From the NCBI RefSeq assembly GCF_018128285.1, contig NZ_CP072380.1, positions 1,674,001-1,738,000 of the forward strand: a DNA stretch of 64,000 nucleotides, in the 5' to 3' direction. Positions 27,474-37,181 of the stretch are shown piece after piece. The number at the start of each line of letters is the position of its first letter. Position 1 is the first letter of the stretch. The translations under genes and the position numbers were made by a program. Source of the stretch: Atopobium sp. oral taxon 416 (GTDB taxonomy: Bacteria > Actinomycetota > Coriobacteriia > Coriobacteriales > Atopobiaceae). Under the pieces are notes generated by a model. That model worked only from the letters and a program-made list of their open reading frames with translations, was not told the origin of the DNA and did no database searches.

Positions 27474-27814
27474 GTGAGGATGAGGTACGGGGTTCTTGGG
27501 AGAACCGTGCCCGCTTTCTAAGAGAGATCTACTATACGATCAGAGATGCAATAGGCCCTCACTTCCTGATGTGGGTCAAGATGAACTCAAGCGACGAGGT
27601 GGAGGGTGGCCTTACGGTCGAAGACTTCCTACCTGCAGCAGAGGCGCTCGCCTCAAGGGTTGATACCCCGGTGAACCTGACCGGCGGTCTCAGAAACCTA
27701 TCTGGCGTGGATACCATTGTAGCCGAGTCGAAGGTCCAGTTCTTCAGCTCCTGCCGTCCCCTTATCAAGGATATCGACTTCATTCAGACGCTCAAACAGA
27801 AGCAGAACGACTAG
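27474..27814 (+). pseudogene. Old Yellow Enzyme-family NADH:flavin oxidoreductase remnant
   Basis: One open frame without a start reads EVRGSWENRARFLREIYYTI, FLMWVKMNSSDEVEGGLTVE, VDTPVNLTGGLRNL and FFSSCRPLIKDIDFIQTL. This is the C-terminal half of the TIM barrel of OYE/BaiCD-type FMN enzymes, including the GGxxNRxRF-like segment. The N-terminal half is absent, and the last part is compressed relative to family members. No active enzyme is expected. Confidence 0.6.
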
Positions 27815-27885
27815 CTGCCTACTGAAAGATGAGACCCTGTAGCGTTATCCGTAAGAAAATATTTTCCTAACAGTCTAGATAACAG

Positions 27886-28000
27886 GTGAATCTGGCGCTT
27901 CACAGGCATGTCGATGACCAACATGCAGAAGCTACCTCAACTGATACGTGTATCTCTTGTACACCAGACAGACCAAGGACAGATGGAATCCCACAGCAAG
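27886..28000 (+). mobile_element. IS1595-family C-terminal fragment
   Basis: LALHRHVDDQ-type text in one frame and MSMTNMQKLPQLIRVSLVHQ in another align with the nucleotide sequence at 3928-4010 of the second IS1595 copy. Only about 115 bp remain. Confidence 0.4.
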
Positions 28001-28289
28001 GGTGGTTTCGCCATATGCGGGCTAAGGCAGGCCTTTCGCCCATTCGGCGAGCTGAGCCGCATCGTAGGGGAAGGCCTTCTGGATTATCTCCCCGGTCTTA
28101 GGGATAAATGCTGTGGCGACGATGGAATGTGCGTGTACATCGAGCCCGATGCTGGCACGATAGAGCATGGCCGAGACCTCCTGCGAAATGTGGTAAGCCA
28201 ATCGGACAACCGAAGCCTAACCCACAATGCCCTACAGAAGGGCCCTTGTTTCTTAAATGAGGTCCCAGCCGTCTTGCTATATATCGTCT

Positions 28290-28790
28290 AGCTTAGCGTC
28301 GCGATCGTGCTGTGAACACCTTATGGCCCTCGGCCAAAGCATGCAGGGACACCTTAAGGCAAGCCTTATCATCTTTGCCCTTAAAGATGGCCTATTCGCG
28401 TGTGTGGGATATATCGCCTGTGGGGCCATATCCCACAGCGAGCAGGGCAGCCAATACATAAGCGTCTAAGCTTGTCTCCCAGGTGGCCTTGCACAACGTG
28501 AAGCACACCGGGGACTGCCACGACAGTGCGCTAGTAGAATCGCTTCTCGAGGCACTCAAGGACAAGTGGTACCACCGCAAGCGCCTGCACTCACCACAAA
28601 GCACAAGGACCATCGGGCTCAATCGAGTCGTAACTACAACCGCTTTTGTCCGCACGACTCCATAGGTAGGTGCGTGTCTGCAAGAAGGTCAGACAGGAGT
28701 TCTTCGAGCGCTTCGAGAGGGCCCTTCCATCCGATCTGGCGGCCACGCAGGCCGCATAGAGATCTGGGACCCCACTGTCCTTTATATTGA
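28290..28790 (+). mobile_element. IS3-family 3' fragment
   Basis: Corresponds to 15640-16100 of the IS3 copy: an IIFALKDGLFACVGYIACG region with stops, GDCHDSALVESLLEALKDKW (28500-28570), then the 3' terminal stretch TGTCCTTTATATTGATGGGG. Frameshifts and stops throughout. Confidence 0.55.
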
Positions 28791-28799
28791 TGGGGCTCA

Positions 28800-29135
28800 A
28801 TGCACGACGTCTATGGCTGCCTCGACAGGGAATCTACAGCTAAGGCCCCAGACCAGCTCTGCTCGTGGATAATGTACTCTGCCGTGGCTAAGATGGAGAG
28901 GGTGGCAGGTACCCTTAGGAAGGAGCGGGAAGAGATCTTGAACTGGTAGAAGAGAGGCTCCACCGATTCGTTCCTCGAAGGGTTCAACTTAGTTATCCAG
29001 TCCGTCCGGTGCGCGGCCAGGGACTTCAGAAGCATCGCCTACTTCAAAACGATGATCTCCCTCAGACTGGAAAAGCTGAACTTCTCGGCCCAGAGACAGC
29101 TGGCATGTACTACCCACTAGAAACGTCAAAGAACC
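28800..29135 (+). mobile_element. ISL3-family C-terminal fragment with terminal repeat
   Basis: One frame reads KMERVAGTLRKEREEILNW, a stop, then SFLEGFNLVIQSVRCAARDF, then KTMISLRLEKLNFSAQRQL. This is the C-terminus of an ISL3 transposase whose terminal repeat (complement GGTTCTTTGACGTTTCTAG) ends at about 29135, against the AEC gene fragment. Confidence 0.55.
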
Positions 29136-30483
29136 CAAAAAGCTTGGATTGGAGAAAGGCACCGCGAACTTCGGCCACGTCCGTAAAGTGGTGTAAAAGG
29201 CGGGCGTGCCAGAGGCCCGCCGCTAAGGTGGGATCGCAGTCGGCAAACAACGAGGACACCCAAGAGGACGGACATGGCTCGAATCAATCTTACACTGCAC
29301 CAGGACGAGGTACTGGGGCCGCTTACCGAGGGGGGCGGGGACGCCTTCAGGCTGCTGCTCCAGGAGATGCTCAACGGGGTACTGAGGGAGAAGTCGGCCG
29401 AGCAGCTGTGCGCCCAGCCCTACGAGCGCACCGATAGCCACAACGAGACGAAGACAAGGCCCCTCAACGACCAGGGTCGCCACCATCGAGCTGAAGGTGT
29501 TAAGGCAGCGCAATGCCCCGTTTAAAGACCCTCGTGTTCGACAACTACAAGCGCAAGCGAGGCTGCCCTTATGACCGAGATGGCCGAGGTGGTCGTCGCG
29601 GGCGTCTTTACAGTGAAGGTGGGCAGGGTCATAGAGGAGGTCTGTGAAAGGTCGTTCTCCAAGCGCTCCGTCTTTTGAGGCCTGCGCCGAGCTGGACTGC
29701 GCCGTCAGGGCGTTTTGCGATTGGCCCCTTAAGGGCGAGTAGCCGTTCGTGATGGCAAACGCCACCTACCTCAAGGTCAGGGTCGACCACCGCGTGAGGT
29801 CCAAGGCGCTGCTAAGTCATCGGGGTCTCGCTTGCCGAGTCGCACACGGGACGAGATACTGGCGGACTTGCGCGACGTCGCCTCAAGGGCGGCGAGGGTG
29901 CTGATCGCCGCGATGCGCCTGTACATGAGGGCGTCTAACTACCTGGAGAGGCTGAACAGGAAGATAGAGAGGCACGCCTGCTCCGTCGGGGTCTTCCCGA
30001 GTAAGGTGTCGGTGATCAGGCTGATCGGGTCGGTCCTTACCGAGGAGAACGAGTGCAGCTCGACGCAGAGGAAGAGCTACTACGGATAGGACTTACACAC
30101 AGCTCCTGCAGGTGGAAGACGAGCTCGCAAAGATAGCGCGCAACCAGAAGGACATGGCGAAGGCGTAAGGCAGGGAACGCGGCAGCGATTTTACACACGG
30201 ATTCGGACTTGACCCGAACTTCTCGATCGGTACATCGGACAAGACAAGCTGTGAAAACCAGATTGCGAAGAGGGCAAGCCCGGCCCCGAAGACCGCCGAT
30301 ATTAGGGACACCCTTGTTGTCTCGGGAGAAGGGCCAATTATAAAGCCACGGATGATGACTGCAAGCAGAAAGGTAGGTCGGGATGTTGCCCTCGTACATG
30401 ATCTTGCCCGTCTTGGACATCAAAAAGCCGATCCCTGCAAGGATGAACACCTCGAGTACCTGCAGGGTAAGCGTGATCATCAT
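29136..30483 (-). pseudogene. AEC-family (auxin efflux carrier-like) transporter, interrupted by IS256 and truncated
   Basis: The N-terminus at 30483 reads ITLTLQVLEVFILAGIGFLM, then SKTGKIMYEGNIPTYL. After a frameshift it continues VIIRGFIIGPSPETTRVSLI, then SAVFGAGLALFAIWFSQLVL and SDVPIEKF. At 30215 the IS256 copy starts. Removing it with one copy of the 8-bp duplication joins KF to AVPFSNPSFLGS (29172-29136), the family's conserved second-half motif. The gene is then cut by the ISL3 end. Only about 100 of 300 residues remain. The intact carrier would export or import small carboxylates. Confidence 0.65.
29173..30214 (+). mobile_element. IS256-family element C, decayed, with 8-bp target duplication
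   Basis: Ends GGCCACGTCCGTAAAG and (complement) GGTCAAGTCCGAATCC, flanked on both sides by CGAACTTC (29165-29172, 30215-30222). Same lineage as element B but in the opposite orientation. The N-terminal frame from 29274 reads MARINLTLHQDEVLGPLTEG, then GDAFRLLLQEMLNGVLREKS. It shifts near 29465, has an internal deletion of the catalytic core, and ends with YMRASNYLERLNRKIERHA and GVFPSKVSVIRLIGSVL (to 30089), followed by the tail frame TQLLQVEDELAKIARNQKDM. At 1.04 kb it is shorter than a full IS256 element (about 1.3 kb). Confidence 0.75.
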
Positions 30484-30498
30484 CCGTATAGCGTGTCT

Positions 30499-32385
30499 TT
30501 AATACCTCACTTTTCGTTCTCGGATGCCCTTCTTTGGGAGTGTGTCCCACTGGCTCTGGTAGAGCTTCGCGTAGAACCCACCCAGCTTCAGCAGCTCGTC
30601 GTGCGTGCCGCGCTCAATTATGTGACCGTGGTTGATAACGAGAATGCAATCCGCATTGCGCACGGTGGAGAGCCGATGGGCCACCACGAGCGAGGTCCTC
30701 CCTTTCATCATCTCGTCGAAGGCATCCTGGACCTGCAGCTCAGTTCTGGTATCGATGGAGCTCGTGGCCTCATCCAGGAAGAGGATAGCCGGGTCAGTGA
30801 GCATCACGCGAGCGATGCAGAGAAGCTGGCGCTGGCCCTGTGAGATGGAGCCGCCGTCCTCAGTGATCAGGGTGTCATACCCCTGTGGGAGTTGCCCGAT
30901 GAAGCCGTCCGCATGGGCACGCTCCGCGGCCTGCTTGACTTCTTCGAGCGTCGCATCCGGTTTACCGTAGGCGATATTGTCACGGATCGTGCCTTCGAAG
31001 AGCCAGGTCTCCTGCAGGACCATGCCCACGGAGCCTCTGAGGGAGGATCGGGTCACGTGCTGGGTGTTGTGCCCATCCAGAGAGATCGTGCCCTCATCCG
31101 GGTCATAGAAGCGCAGCAGCAGGTTGATCAGCGTGGTCTTCCCGCAGCCGGTAGGGCCGACAAGCGCCAGGCGCTCACCGGGCTTCACCTCGAAGCTGAT
31201 GCCCTCAAGGAGTTTGGCGTCCTTACGGTAGCTGAACGTAACCTTATCGAGTTTAATTGCACCCTTCGGATGGTCAAGGACCACCGCATTGGGGGCATCC
31301 GGTTTCTCAGGCTCAGCGTCCATCAGTGCGAAGACGCGACGTGCAGAGGCGAAGGCCATCTGGACCTGCGTTACAATCGCGGAGATCTGGTTGAATGGCG
31401 TCATGTACTGCGTCGCATAGGAGAGAAAGCTCTGGACCTGCCCCACCGTCAGAGGTGAAGGCTGCCCAGTGATCACGCAGGAGATACCGACCATCGCTAC
31501 TGTGGCATAGATCAGGTTGTTCACAAGGCGGGTCGAAGGGTTGGAGAGTGAGCTTACGAACTGCGCTCTGACACCTGCGGTATAGAGCTTCTCGTTGATG
31601 GCTTCAAAGTTTGCGATGTTGCGCTTCTGGCAGCCAAACGCGTAGACAAGCTTCTGGTTCGTAATCATCTCTTCCGCGTAGCCGGAAAGCTCACCTTGGA
31701 GCGCCTGCTGGGCGGCAAAGCTCTTTGCGGAACCGCGGGTGATCAACGTTGCAACCAGAATAGAGAGCGGAGTCAGAACCACGACGACCAGCGCCACCGG
31801 CACCGAGAGCGTGAACATGAAGATCAGCGTGCCGACAATCGTGATGATGCCGGTAAAGAGTTGGTTGAAGCCCTGGAGCAGGCCATCGCCGATTGCATCA
31901 CAGTCGTTAATGATACGGGAGAGCAGGTCGCCGTGGGAGTGCGAATCCATAAAGGAGAGAGGCACCTCGTTGAACTTCTTGTAGGCGTCCAGACGCACAT
32001 CGCAGACGACCTCGTAGGCTAAGCGGTTGTTCGCATAGCCGCTCGCCCAGGTCGCCACAGCTGAGATCGCCACAGTCACCCCAAGCTGGATCAGGATCGG
32101 GACCAAGCCTGCGAAATCGACGAGTCCCTGCCCGATAAGGCGGTCGATGCCGCGCCCGATGTAGATCGGCACGAGGATCTGTGCCAATACCGAGACGAAG
32201 GCACAGACAAAAGAGAGCACGAGCAGGCCTATGTGCGGCTTCACGTAGGTCATAAGCCGCTTCAGTACTACCGAGACAGGTGTCGTGGGGGCATCGAAAT
32301 TGCGGTTCTGCGGATTCTTATCTTTTCCCGCAGCGTTATTTAAGATGTTTGAGGTGGAGACGCCGCCGACATATGGATTAGACAT
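30499..32385 (-). CDS. ABC exporter half-transporter (catalytically complete partner)
   Basis: 628 residues: an N-terminal tail, a six-helix type IV membrane domain (about 50-345) and a nucleotide-binding domain. Walker A GPTGCGKTT (410-418), signature ISQGQ (514-518), Walker B FLDE with catalytic Glu539, switch His570 (VVAHRLSTV). The ISQGQ signature and intact Glu/His are typical of the consensus-site partner in heterodimeric multidrug-type exporters (BmrCD, LmrCD). The start at ATG 32385 has GGGGAGGTG in front and overlaps the stop of the other half by 8 nt. The longer frame to 32478 is overlap with the neighbour. The cargo is unknown; drugs, lipids or peptides are typical. Confidence 0.9.
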   Translation of the reverse strand: MSNPYVGGVSTSNILNNAAGKDKNPQNRNFDAPTTPVSVVLKRLMTYVKPHIGLLVLSFVCAFVSVLAQILVPIYIGRGIDRLIGQGLVDFAGLVPILIQLGVTVAISAVATWASGYANNRLAYEVVCDVRLDAYKKFNEVPLSFMDSHSHGDLLSRIINDCDAIGDGLLQGFNQLFTGIITIVGTLIFMFTLSVPVALVVVVLTPLSILVATLITRGSAKSFAAQQALQGELSGYAEEMITNQKLVYAFGCQKRNIANFEAINEKLYTAGVRAQFVSSLSNPSTRLVNNLIYATVAMVGISCVITGQPSPLTVGQVQSFLSYATQYMTPFNQISAIVTQVQMAFASARRVFALMDAEPEKPDAPNAVVLDHPKGAIKLDKVTFSYRKDAKLLEGISFEVKPGERLALVGPTGCGKTTLINLLLRFYDPDEGTISLDGHNTQHVTRSSLRGSVGMVLQETWLFEGTIRDNIAYGKPDATLEEVKQAAERAHADGFIGQLPQGYDTLITEDGGSISQGQRQLLCIARVMLTDPAILFLDEATSSIDTRTELQVQDAFDEMMKGRTSLVVAHRLSTVRNADCILVINHGHIIERGTHDELLKLGGFYAKLYQSQWDTLPKKGIRERKVRY

Positions 32386-34114
32386 AGTGCACCTCCCCAC
32401 CCTTGAGCTGTGAGTCACAGATCTCATGGTAAATCGGACAGCTCTCGTAGAGCTCCTGGTGTTTGCCAAGTCCCACAACTTTTCCGTGGTGGAGGACCAG
32501 GATCTCGTCAGCTCCCATCACCGCAGAGACGCGCTGTGAGATGATGACTTGGGTCAGGCGAGGACGCAAGCCCGCAAGCGCCCGTCTCAGCTTCGCATCG
32601 GTCTCAAAGTCAAGCGCAGAAGCTGCATCGTCCAGTACGATGATGCGGGGATCCCCGACGAGTGCACGCGCGATCGTGAGGCGCTGACGCTGCCCGCCGG
32701 AGAAGTTCTTGCCGCCGGATTCGGCCTCTTCGTCCAATCCGTGTTTCTTGCTTTCCACTACATCGGTTGCTTGCGCAAGCTGCACCGCTCGCATCAGTTC
32801 CTCATTGGTGGCATCTGATTTTCTCCAGGTCAGGTTGGAACGGATCGTACCACTTACCAAGTGTGCATCCTGCGGAACGCAGGAGACCGCTTGACGTAAC
32901 TGCTCCTGGGGCCAGGCTTTGATCGGGGTGCCCAAGACATCGATGCTCCCCTCATCTGCGTCATAGAGGCGGGTCAGCAGGTTCACAAAGGTCGATTTGC
33001 CGGAGCCGGTGCCGCCAATGATACCCAAGGTCTGCCCTTGGCCAAGGGAAAGGTCGACGTGCGCCAAGGCGGGCTTACCTTTACCATAGGAGAAGGACAC
33101 ATCATGGAAGTTGGTGGCAGGAACGGTAGTCGAAAGCATCTCGAGCTCTACCGGATGGGTGCTCTCGTATTTGACCGCAGGCTCGGTGTGGAGCACTTCC
33201 CGAATACGGTGCGCCGAAACGATGCCACGGTTGATCAGGATGATCAGGTTCGCGACATAGGCGATACTCGTTAAGGTCAAGGCCATGTAGTTGACAAACG
33301 CGACGATCTCGCCCTGTTGGAGCACACCAACATCTACTTTGAAGCCGCCGGCCCAGAGTACTGCCACGACACCCAGATTCATGATCAGGTATGAGGCGGG
33401 GTTCAGAATTGATGAAAGCTTGCCGACGGTGATTGCGGTGTCCCGCTGATCCTGCGCGGCATCCTTGAAGCGGTCGTACTCGGTGTCTTCCCGCCTGAAG
33501 ACACGGATCACGCGGACGCCCGAGAGCGCCTCACGGGTGACGAGTGAGATGTGGTCGAGCTTCTCCTGCATCTGAGTGTAGTACGGAATTGACTTACGCA
33601 TCACGAGATAGAAGACCAATGCAACGATCAGGGTGCAGCACAGAAAAATCAATCCCAGCTGCCAGTCAATCAGGAAGGAAGCGATGATAGAGCCGATTGC
33701 CAAAAGCGGCCAGCGGACAAACTGCCTGATGCTCATCGCGATCGCCAGCTGAACTTGATTGACATCGTTGGTGATACGGGTCACAAGCGTCGGGGTAGAG
33801 AAGGTATCGACCTCCGCGGCTCCGAAGGAATTGATCTTCTTAAAGAGGGCGCGGCGCAGATCGGTGCCCACACCCTGGGACACCAGCGCCGCCATGCGCT
33901 GGCAAATTAAGGTAAAGCAGTAGCCGATCCCGGCAAAAAGAATAAGGAGGGCACCGTGCTGCAGCACATAAGGTGCATCGTGATTGGCTACTCCGACATC
34001 GATCATCTGGGCCACGATGATGGGCGTCAGGATCTCAAAGAACACCTCAACAACCTTGGTCGCCATCCCTATCAGCGTGCGGCCCTGGTACTTCCTCCAC
34101 AATTCTTTTCCCAT
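32378..34114 (-). CDS. ABC exporter half-transporter (degenerate-site partner)
   Basis: 578 residues: membrane domain about 15-305, nucleotide-binding domain 330-578. Walker A GGTGSGKST (367-375), signature FSGGQ (471-475). The catalytic base position after Walker B is Asp (VLDDAASALD, Asp496) and the switch residue is Gln527 (IISQRVSAV) instead of His. These substitutions are the hallmark of the inactive ATP site in heterodimeric exporters, so this protein should pair with the product of the next, overlapping gene. It starts 7 bp after the ABC-F stop, in one operon. Confidence 0.9.
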   Translation of the reverse strand: MGKELWRKYQGRTLIGMATKVVEVFFEILTPIIVAQMIDVGVANHDAPYVLQHGALLILFAGIGYCFTLICQRMAALVSQGVGTDLRRALFKKINSFGAAEVDTFSTPTLVTRITNDVNQVQLAIAMSIRQFVRWPLLAIGSIIASFLIDWQLGLIFLCCTLIVALVFYLVMRKSIPYYTQMQEKLDHISLVTREALSGVRVIRVFRREDTEYDRFKDAAQDQRDTAITVGKLSSILNPASYLIMNLGVVAVLWAGGFKVDVGVLQQGEIVAFVNYMALTLTSIAYVANLIILINRGIVSAHRIREVLHTEPAVKYESTHPVELEMLSTTVPATNFHDVSFSYGKGKPALAHVDLSLGQGQTLGIIGGTGSGKSTFVNLLTRLYDADEGSIDVLGTPIKAWPQEQLRQAVSCVPQDAHLVSGTIRSNLTWRKSDATNEELMRAVQLAQATDVVESKKHGLDEEAESGGKNFSGGQRQRLTIARALVGDPRIIVLDDAASALDFETDAKLRRALAGLRPRLTQVIISQRVSAVMGADEILVLHHGKVVGLGKHQELYESCPIYHEICDSQLKGGEVHYV

Positions 34115-34121
34115 GCGCTAC

Positions 34122-35930
34122 CTACTCTAGGTCGAGCTCATCTGAGAGTTCCAACCATACATCTTCCAGATCGGAGATCTGCTGGTTGACCTCATTTAAT
34201 TCGTTTTGACACTTTTCGAGTCCCTCATAGTCGCTCGGATCGACCGACTTCATCTTTTCGCAGATCTTGTCCGGCTCCTCCTGAAGTCTCTTGAGCTTGC
34301 GATCCGTCGCGTCGAAGCGCTTCTTGAGCTCACGGCGCTCCTGGTTGGACATGGTGGCGCTCTTGCTCTGCCCACCACCATTGGCATCTGAGGCAGCTCT
34401 CTTGCTGATACCGGAGGTGTCCTGCGGCTGCGCGTCGAGCATCTTCAGGTATTCGTCGACGCCGCCCGGGACATGGCGGATGTGGCCGTCGATCAGGGCG
34501 AACTGGTCATCGGTCACGCGCTCCATCAGATACCGGTCGTGGGTTACCATGAGCAGCGTACCCGGCCAGGTGTCGAGCAGGTCCTCGAGCACCGCCAACA
34601 TGTCGGTATCCAGATCGTTGCCCGGCTCGTCGAGCACGAGCACGTTCGGCTCGCTCATCAGTACACAGAGCAGCGCCAGCCGGCGCTGCTGTCCGCCAGA
34701 GAGATCCCTGATGTAGGTGGAGAGCTCTTTGCGCTCAAAGCCGAGCCGCTCAAGGAGCTGCTCCGGAGTCTGTTCTTTGCCGTCGACGGCGTAGTATTTC
34801 TTGTAGGTTGAAAGGACCTCAGAGACGCGCCAGTCATCTTTCGTATGCAGCTCATCGAGGTTCTGCGTGAGGATTCCGAAGCGCACTGACTTACCGATCT
34901 TAACATAGCCGCTCGTGGGCCTAAGTCTACCGGTCATCACTGAGAGCAAGGTGGACTTACCGACACCGTTCTCGCCTAAGATACCGTAGCGCTCACCCGG
35001 CCCGATCAGCCAGGAGATATCTTTCAGGACCGACTTGTCACCGTAGCTGAAGCCCACTTCCTCCATCGTAATTACGAGCTTGCCCAAGCGGGACACTGCC
35101 ATGCGCTTCAGCTCCACCGAGTTTCTGAGCGGGGGGTCGTTGGCGATCAGGGCTTGGGCCTCCTTGATACGGAACTTTGGTTTCGAGCTGCGAGCTTTGG
35201 CGCCATGCGCGAGCCAGTTGAGCTCTTTTCTCAGGATATTCTGCCGGCGGGTCTCAGCGTTCTGTACCAGACGGGCGCGCTCCTCGCGCTGCTGGATGTA
35301 GGCGGAGTAGCCTCCCTCGAAGGGTTCGATGGTCCCATCGTGGACCTCCCACATGTGTTCACATACCTCATCCAAAAACCAGCGGTCATGCGTCACGACT
35401 AAGAGTGCGCCCGTACCTTCCGGCCAGCGGTGTTTGAGGTGGTTTGTAAGCCAGGTAATTGCGTGCATGTCGAGGTGGTTGGTGGGCTCGTCCATAAGGA
35501 TGACGTCCCAGTCACCGACCAAGACGCGAGCTAAGTCGCAACGGCGGCGCTGACCGCCGGAGAGCTCCTTGACTTTTGCGCGCCAGTCGACCCCGACAAG
35601 CAGCTCGTCCAAGATGGAGCGGATCTTCGGATCAGAGGCCCACTCATATTCCGGACGATCTCCTACCACTGCGTGCGCGACACTGTCCTCATCGTCCAAC
35701 TGATCGTGCTGTCCCAGATAGCCGATCGTCAGGTTATTGCGGGGAATGATGCTGCCGGAGTCCGGGGTAATCGTGCCGGAGATCAGGTCCAACAGCGTGG
35801 ACTTGCCATCTCCGTTGCGGCCGACGATACCGATACGCTCGCCGGCATCGATCCCGAGGGTAACATCGTTCAATACCTGCTTGCCAGGCCACTCCTGGCT
35901 CACATGTTCCAAACCGATCAATATTGCCAA
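34122..35930 (-). CDS. ABC-F family ATPase, Uup-like
   Basis: 602 residues, soluble, two nucleotide-binding domains: Walker A GRNGDGKST (about 37-45) and GENGVGKST, signatures LSGGQRRR and LSGGQQRR, Walker B MDEPTNHLD and LDEPGNDLD. The C-terminal coiled coil (about 520-600, RRELKKRFDATDRKLKRLQE) and moderate linker make it Uup-like. ABC-F proteins act on the ribosome rather than transport. Initiation is unusual: the frame opens with TTG at 35930 (TTG GCA ATA TTG), only an AGG 10 bases before it, and no in-frame ATG near the conserved N-terminus. Upstream of the exporter pair, possibly co-transcribed; a resistance or translation-quality role is inference. Confidence 0.87.
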   Translation of the reverse strand: MAILIGLEHVSQEWPGKQVLNDVTLGIDAGERIGIVGRNGDGKSTLLDLISGTITPDSGSIIPRNNLTIGYLGQHDQLDDEDSVAHAVVGDRPEYEWASDPKIRSILDELLVGVDWRAKVKELSGGQRRRCDLARVLVGDWDVILMDEPTNHLDMHAITWLTNHLKHRWPEGTGALLVVTHDRWFLDEVCEHMWEVHDGTIEPFEGGYSAYIQQREERARLVQNAETRRQNILRKELNWLAHGAKARSSKPKFRIKEAQALIANDPPLRNSVELKRMAVSRLGKLVITMEEVGFSYGDKSVLKDISWLIGPGERYGILGENGVGKSTLLSVMTGRLRPTSGYVKIGKSVRFGILTQNLDELHTKDDWRVSEVLSTYKKYYAVDGKEQTPEQLLERLGFERKELSTYIRDLSGGQQRRLALLCVLMSEPNVLVLDEPGNDLDTDMLAVLEDLLDTWPGTLLMVTHDRYLMERVTDDQFALIDGHIRHVPGGVDEYLKMLDAQPQDTSGISKRAASDANGGGQSKSATMSNQERRELKKRFDATDRKLKRLQEEPDKICEKMKSVDPSDYEGLEKCQNELNEVNQQISDLEDVWLELSDELDLE

Positions 35931-35966
35931 ACTACATCAAACCTATCGTTGTAATGCTTCATACAA

Positions 35967-37181
35967 TTAGTTCTGTGCTCTGAGGTTCTCAACCGCATCC
36001 AGAATATGGCAGGCCACCTCAGTCTTCGGGAGCGTGTCCAGCTGCTCGATGTGGGAGGGATAGATAAGGCTCACCCGATCCGTGTCGGAGCCGAAGGTCG
36101 AGTCCCCTCTCGAGACGTCGTTTGCGACGATGAGGGAGGCGTGCTTTCTGTTCAGCTTCTCCTCAGCATGTTCGAGCAGATCGGTGGTCTCTGCGGCAAA
36201 GCCCACCACAATGCGATCGTCCTTGGTCGCTGCCAGGCTTGCGAGGATATCCTTGTTCTCAGTGAGCTCGATCGTGTCAGGGGCGTCAATACCCTTCTTG
36301 AGCTTGTGATCTGCAGGATGCTTCGGCGAGAAATCCGCGACTGCCGCCGTGCAGAGCGCAACGTCCGCATCCTTCCACTCCTTCATCGCCGCCTCGTACA
36401 TCTCTTGTGCACTCGTGACTGAGATCACAGTGACCCCGTAAGGCGCCGGAAGACTCACGGGTCCGGAGATCAGGGTGACCTGAGCTCCCCGGCGCTCAGC
36501 TTCCTGTGCTAGCGCATATCCCATCTTGCCGGAGGAGGCATTGGCGATATAGCGGACCGGATCGATCGCCTCATGGGTCGGTCCCGCAGTGATCAGGATC
36601 TTGACCCCGTTGAGTTCGTCTGAGGTATGTAACAGCTGCAGCGCCGCATCGGCGATCGTCTGCACATCCGCAAGCTTGCCCGCACCGACATCCCCACAGG
36701 CCAGACGGCCTGAGGCGGGGTTAATGATGGTGAAGCCACGGGACTGAAGTGCCTTCATATTGTGCTGCGTTGCTGGATTCTCCCACATGTACACATTCAT
36801 TGCTGGGGCAATCGCCACCGGACCCGTTGCGGCAAGCACCGTGGAGGTTAGCGCGTCATCCGCTAAGCCATTGGCAATTTTCGCCACCACATTGGCAGTG
36901 CAGGGCACGATGAGCTGCAGGTCTGCCCACTCCGCTGAGTCGATATGGGGGATCTCAGTTGTGGGAAAACCAAAGAGATCATCCAGAACCGGGTAGCGGG
37001 TCAGGCCTGAGAAGGTGGCGGGGGCGATAAATTTCTCCCCTCCTGCGCTCATCATGACTCTAACCTTGCAGTCTGCTTTCTGCAGGAGTCGCACCACTTC
37101 GGCGGCTTTGTAGGCGGCGATGCAGCCGGTCACCCCGACGAGGACATGGGGCGTGTGTGTGAGCTTTGGCATCTTACTCAT
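35967..37181 (-). CDS. coaBC: Bifunctional phosphopantothenoylcysteine decarboxylase / phosphopantothenate-cysteine ligase
   Basis: 404 residues, standard length. Two consecutive coenzyme A steps. The CoaC flavoprotein half (1-185) has TGCIAAYKAAEVVRLLQ, His79, PAMNVYMW (126-133) and Cys162 in the substrate-clamp RLACGDVGAGKLAD. The CoaB half (190-404) has ILITAGPTHEAIDPVRYIAN, the CTP-site motif ASSGKMG (215-221) and LTENKDIL. The start at ATG 37181 overlaps the zinc-ribbon gene by 8 nt. Confidence 0.95.
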   Translation of the reverse strand: MSKMPKLTHTPHVLVGVTGCIAAYKAAEVVRLLQKADCKVRVMMSAGGEKFIAPATFSGLTRYPVLDDLFGFPTTEIPHIDSAEWADLQLIVPCTANVVAKIANGLADDALTSTVLAATGPVAIAPAMNVYMWENPATQHNMKALQSRGFTIINPASGRLACGDVGAGKLADVQTIADAALQLLHTSDELNGVKILITAGPTHEAIDPVRYIANASSGKMGYALAQEAERRGAQVTLISGPVSLPAPYGVTVISVTSAQEMYEAAMKEWKDADVALCTAAVADFSPKHPADHKLKKGIDAPDTIELTENKDILASLAATKDDRIVVGFAAETTDLLEHAEEKLNRKHASLIVANDVSRGDSTFGSDTDRVSLIYPSHIEQLDTLPKTEVACHILDAVENLRAQN

